Shown here piece by piece: positions 14,228-15,347 of a DNA stretch of 15,347 bases. The translations under genes and the position numbers were made by a program. Each line of letters begins with the position of its first letter. The stretch's first letter is position 1. The stretch is from Giesbergeria sp. (GTDB lineage: Bacteria > Pseudomonadota > Gammaproteobacteria > Burkholderiales > Burkholderiaceae_C): contig JAUYGP010000287.1 in NCBI GenBank assembly GCA_030690515.1, forward strand, positions 1 through 15,347, given 5' to 3'. The notes beneath the pieces are model-generated. The model saw only the letters and a list, made by a program, of their open reading frames with translations, did not search any database and had not been told where the DNA came from.

Positions 14228-15063
14228 GCACGCCCCCCCCGGATGCAGCCCCCCCCGGCGCACCGGGGGCGGACGCCTACGCCGCGCTCGATGCCCCGGC
14301 GCTGCGCGCCCTGCTGGCCCAGCGCGACCAGCAGTGGGCGCAGCAGGTGGCCGCACAGGACGAATGGGTGCACGCCGTATCGCACGACCTGCGGGCGCCG
14401 CTGCGCCACATCACCTCCTACGGGCCGCTGGTGCGCGAGCTGCTGGAGGAGGCGCAAGGCCTGGAGCCCGAGGCAAGGCAGGAGGCGCTGGCCTTTTTAG
14501 GCACCATGGACCAGTCGGCCCGGCGCATGGGCCGCATGCTCGATGGTCTGCTGGCGCTGGCACGCATTGACCGCGCGCCGCTGTGCCTGCAGGCCGTGGA
14601 CCTGGGCGTGCTGGTCGAGCAGGCCCGCGCGCCGCTGGCCGCCGCGCTGCAAGGACGCGCCGTGCAGTGGCAGGTGGCGCCAGCACTGCCTACCGTGCAG
14701 GGCGATGCGGCGCTGCTGGGCGCTCTGCTCGATGCCTTGTTGTCCAATGCACTCAAGTTCACCCAGGGGCGGGCACCGGCCTGCATCACCGTGGGGGCCG
14801 AGCGCGCTGCCGACGGGGCGTGCACGCTGTGGGTGCAGGACAACGGCGTGGGCTTCAACCCCGCGCAGGCGAAGGGGCTGTTCGGCATCTTCCAACGTCT
14901 GCACCGCGAGAACGAGTTTGAGGGCGTGGGCACCGGCCTGGCCCTGGTGTGCGCCGTGGCCCGGCGCCACGGCGGCCAGGTGCAGGCTACGGCCGCGCCG
15001 GGCGAAGGCTGCACGGTGCGCGTGTCCTGGCCGGGCTTGGTGGCTACGCCGGTTTTCGATTGA
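14224..15063 (+). CDS. Soluble sensor histidine kinase (HisKA + HATPase_c)
   Basis: A 279-residue two-component kinase core. The H-box is AVSHDLRAPLRHITSY with phospho-accepting His54. The ATP domain has the N-box LLSNALKF (Asn175), G1 DNGVGF (206-211), an F-region GLFGIFQRLHRENEFEG, and G2 GVGTGLALV (234-242). The sequence type resembles phytochrome-associated kinases, but no PAS, GAF or membrane sensor is present. The N-terminal 45 residues are Ala/Pro-rich, then helical. It is cytoplasmic and probably takes its signal from a partner. The ATG overlaps the glmU stop as ATGA, suggesting translational coupling. No response regulator is in the window. Two C8 runs lie within its first 11 codons. 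Confidence 0.92.
   Translation: MSTPPPDAAPPGAPGADAYAALDAPALRALLAQRDQQWAQQVAAQDEWVHAVSHDLRAPLRHITSYGPLVRELLEEAQGLEPEARQEALAFLGTMDQSARRMGRMLDGLLALARIDRAPLCLQAVDLGVLVEQARAPLAAALQGRAVQWQVAPALPTVQGDAALLGALLDALLSNALKFTQGRAPACITVGAERAADGACTLWVQDNGVGFNPAQAKGLFGIFQRLHRENEFEGVGTGLALVCAVARRHGGQVQATAAPGEGCTVRVSWPGLVATPVFD
14233..14256. repeat. Paired C8 homopolymer tracts at the start of the histidine kinase gene
   Basis: Eight consecutive C at 14233-14240 and again at 14249-14256, separated by GGATGCAG. Both are inside codons 4-11 of the kinase frame. Runs of this length can slip in replication and would shift the frame at the very start of the protein. Function as a switch is only inferred. Confidence 0.5.
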
Positions 15064-15066
15064 TAC

Positions 15067-15118
15067 AAAAATGAGAGCAGCAAGCGCTTGATTGGTAAGC
15101 GCTAGAGCCCGTTTTCTT
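15067..15118. repeat. Dispersed inverted repeat between histidine kinase and GGDEF genes
   Basis: AGCGCTT (15083-15089) and AAGCGCT (15097-15103) pair perfectly around a 7-base loop (15090-15096), with partial outer pairing of GAGAGCA and AGAGCCC. AAAAATG precedes it, as at 11080. It fills the gap between two convergent genes, starting four bases after the kinase stop. TTTTCTTTC follows at 15112, so it may end transcription from the left. Confidence 0.7.
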
Positions 15119-15125
15119 TCAAATT

Positions 15126-15347
15126 TCAGAGACCTGGTGCAGGCACCGCAGAGAGGGCCGCCACCGCAGGCGCCTGGAAGGTGCTGACCTGGTTGCGCCC
15201 CAAGTGCTTGGCGCGGTAGAGGGCGGCATCGGCATCGTTGATCCAGTCGCGCAACTGGCGTTGGTGGGGTTGGGTCTCGGCCAGGCCGATGCTGCTGGTC
15301 AGGCGCAGGCCCGGCAGCTCGCGCAGGCGCACGGCGGCAATCTGCTC
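15126..15347 (-). CDS. GGDEF-domain protein, C-terminal part (runs off window)
   Basis: The final 73 codons of a minus-strand gene whose 5' part lies beyond position 15347. The visible part is the end of a GGDEF (diguanylate cyclase) domain: LTSSIGLAETQPHQRQLRDW, then the diagnostic NDADAALYRAKHLGRNQVSTF. A 15-residue Ala/Pro-rich tail ends at the TGA (15126-15128). The GG[D/E]EF active-site loop itself is outside the window, so activity cannot be judged. The frame remains open to the window edge (EQIAAVRLREL); the GTG at 15332 is an internal Val codon rather than the start. It is convergent with the histidine kinase across the dispersed repeat. Confidence 0.88.
   Translation of the reverse strand, partial: EQIAAVRLRELPGLRLTSSIGLAETQPHQRQLRDWINDADAALYRAKHLGRNQVSTFQAPAVAALSAVPAPGL

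Noticed and set aside
12218..14356. A 712-codon open frame on the minus strand opposite glmU
   Set aside because: It is a mirror of the strongly G/C-third-position-biased glmU gene; its translation has no recognisable domain, while the plus strand encodes a complete GlmU.
1..15347. CRISPR arrays, insertion sequences, integrase sites, tRNA or rRNA genes
   Set aside because: None was seen by reading both strands: no regularly spaced direct repeats, no transposase or integrase motifs, no tRNA cloverleaf noticed.

Overview
The window reads as a chromosomal segment of a high-GC betaproteobacterium, most likely Burkholderiales, family Comamonadaceae (Acidovorax/Simplicispira-like). The basis is recognition of protein families and gene order (rplM-rpsI, a DUF6776-type membrane protein, bactofilin, erpA, anmK, an M23 peptidase, tyrS), strong G/C bias at third codon positions, and short dispersed repeats of a kind I associate with this family. 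No rRNA, tRNA, CRISPR array, transposase or phage gene was seen.

Layout. Positions 34-645 hold a small exported DUF4124-like protein, convergent with rlmJ (677-1561, minus). A transmembrane Ser/Thr protein kinase (1735-3729) follows, then about 730 bases without an intact gene: a decayed LysR regulator, an unassigned coding-like fragment, and the strong sigma-70-type promoter and leader of rplM-rpsI. A clear intrinsic terminator closes the ribosomal operon. Next come a membrane/coiled-coil protein, a bactofilin and erpA, all on the plus strand. On the minus strand, a membrane-anchored M23 peptidase and anmK form a peptidoglycan pair. tyrS (plus) is convergent with a GcvA-like LysR gene, which is divergent from a DUF2917 gene across an intergenic region with a perfect LysR-type operator. 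glmU follows and overlaps a soluble histidine kinase by four bases (ATGA). The window ends in the 3' part of a GGDEF gene on the minus strand.

How the genes fit together. Much of the window is housekeeping: translation (rplM, rpsI, tyrS, rlmJ), Fe-S delivery (erpA), and cell-wall precursor synthesis or recycling (glmU, anmK). Bactofilin, its membrane/coiled-coil neighbour and the M23 peptidase could form a cell-shape module, since bactofilins work with M23 peptidases in other bacteria. The kinase, the histidine kinase, the GGDEF protein and the LysR regulator are signalling genes placed between the housekeeping blocks.

The most unusual signal is a dispersed inverted repeat with 7-nt arms around a loop of exactly 7 nt. 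It occurs in two convergent intergenic regions (about 11080-11133 and 15067-15118). It also occurs inside the reading frames of anmK (clear copy) and glmU (degenerate copy), where it appears to have been absorbed as extra in-frame peptide. Nothing here amounts to a complete new defence or mobile system. The repeat-derived protein segments and the twin CX10C tail of the kinase are the least conventional items.
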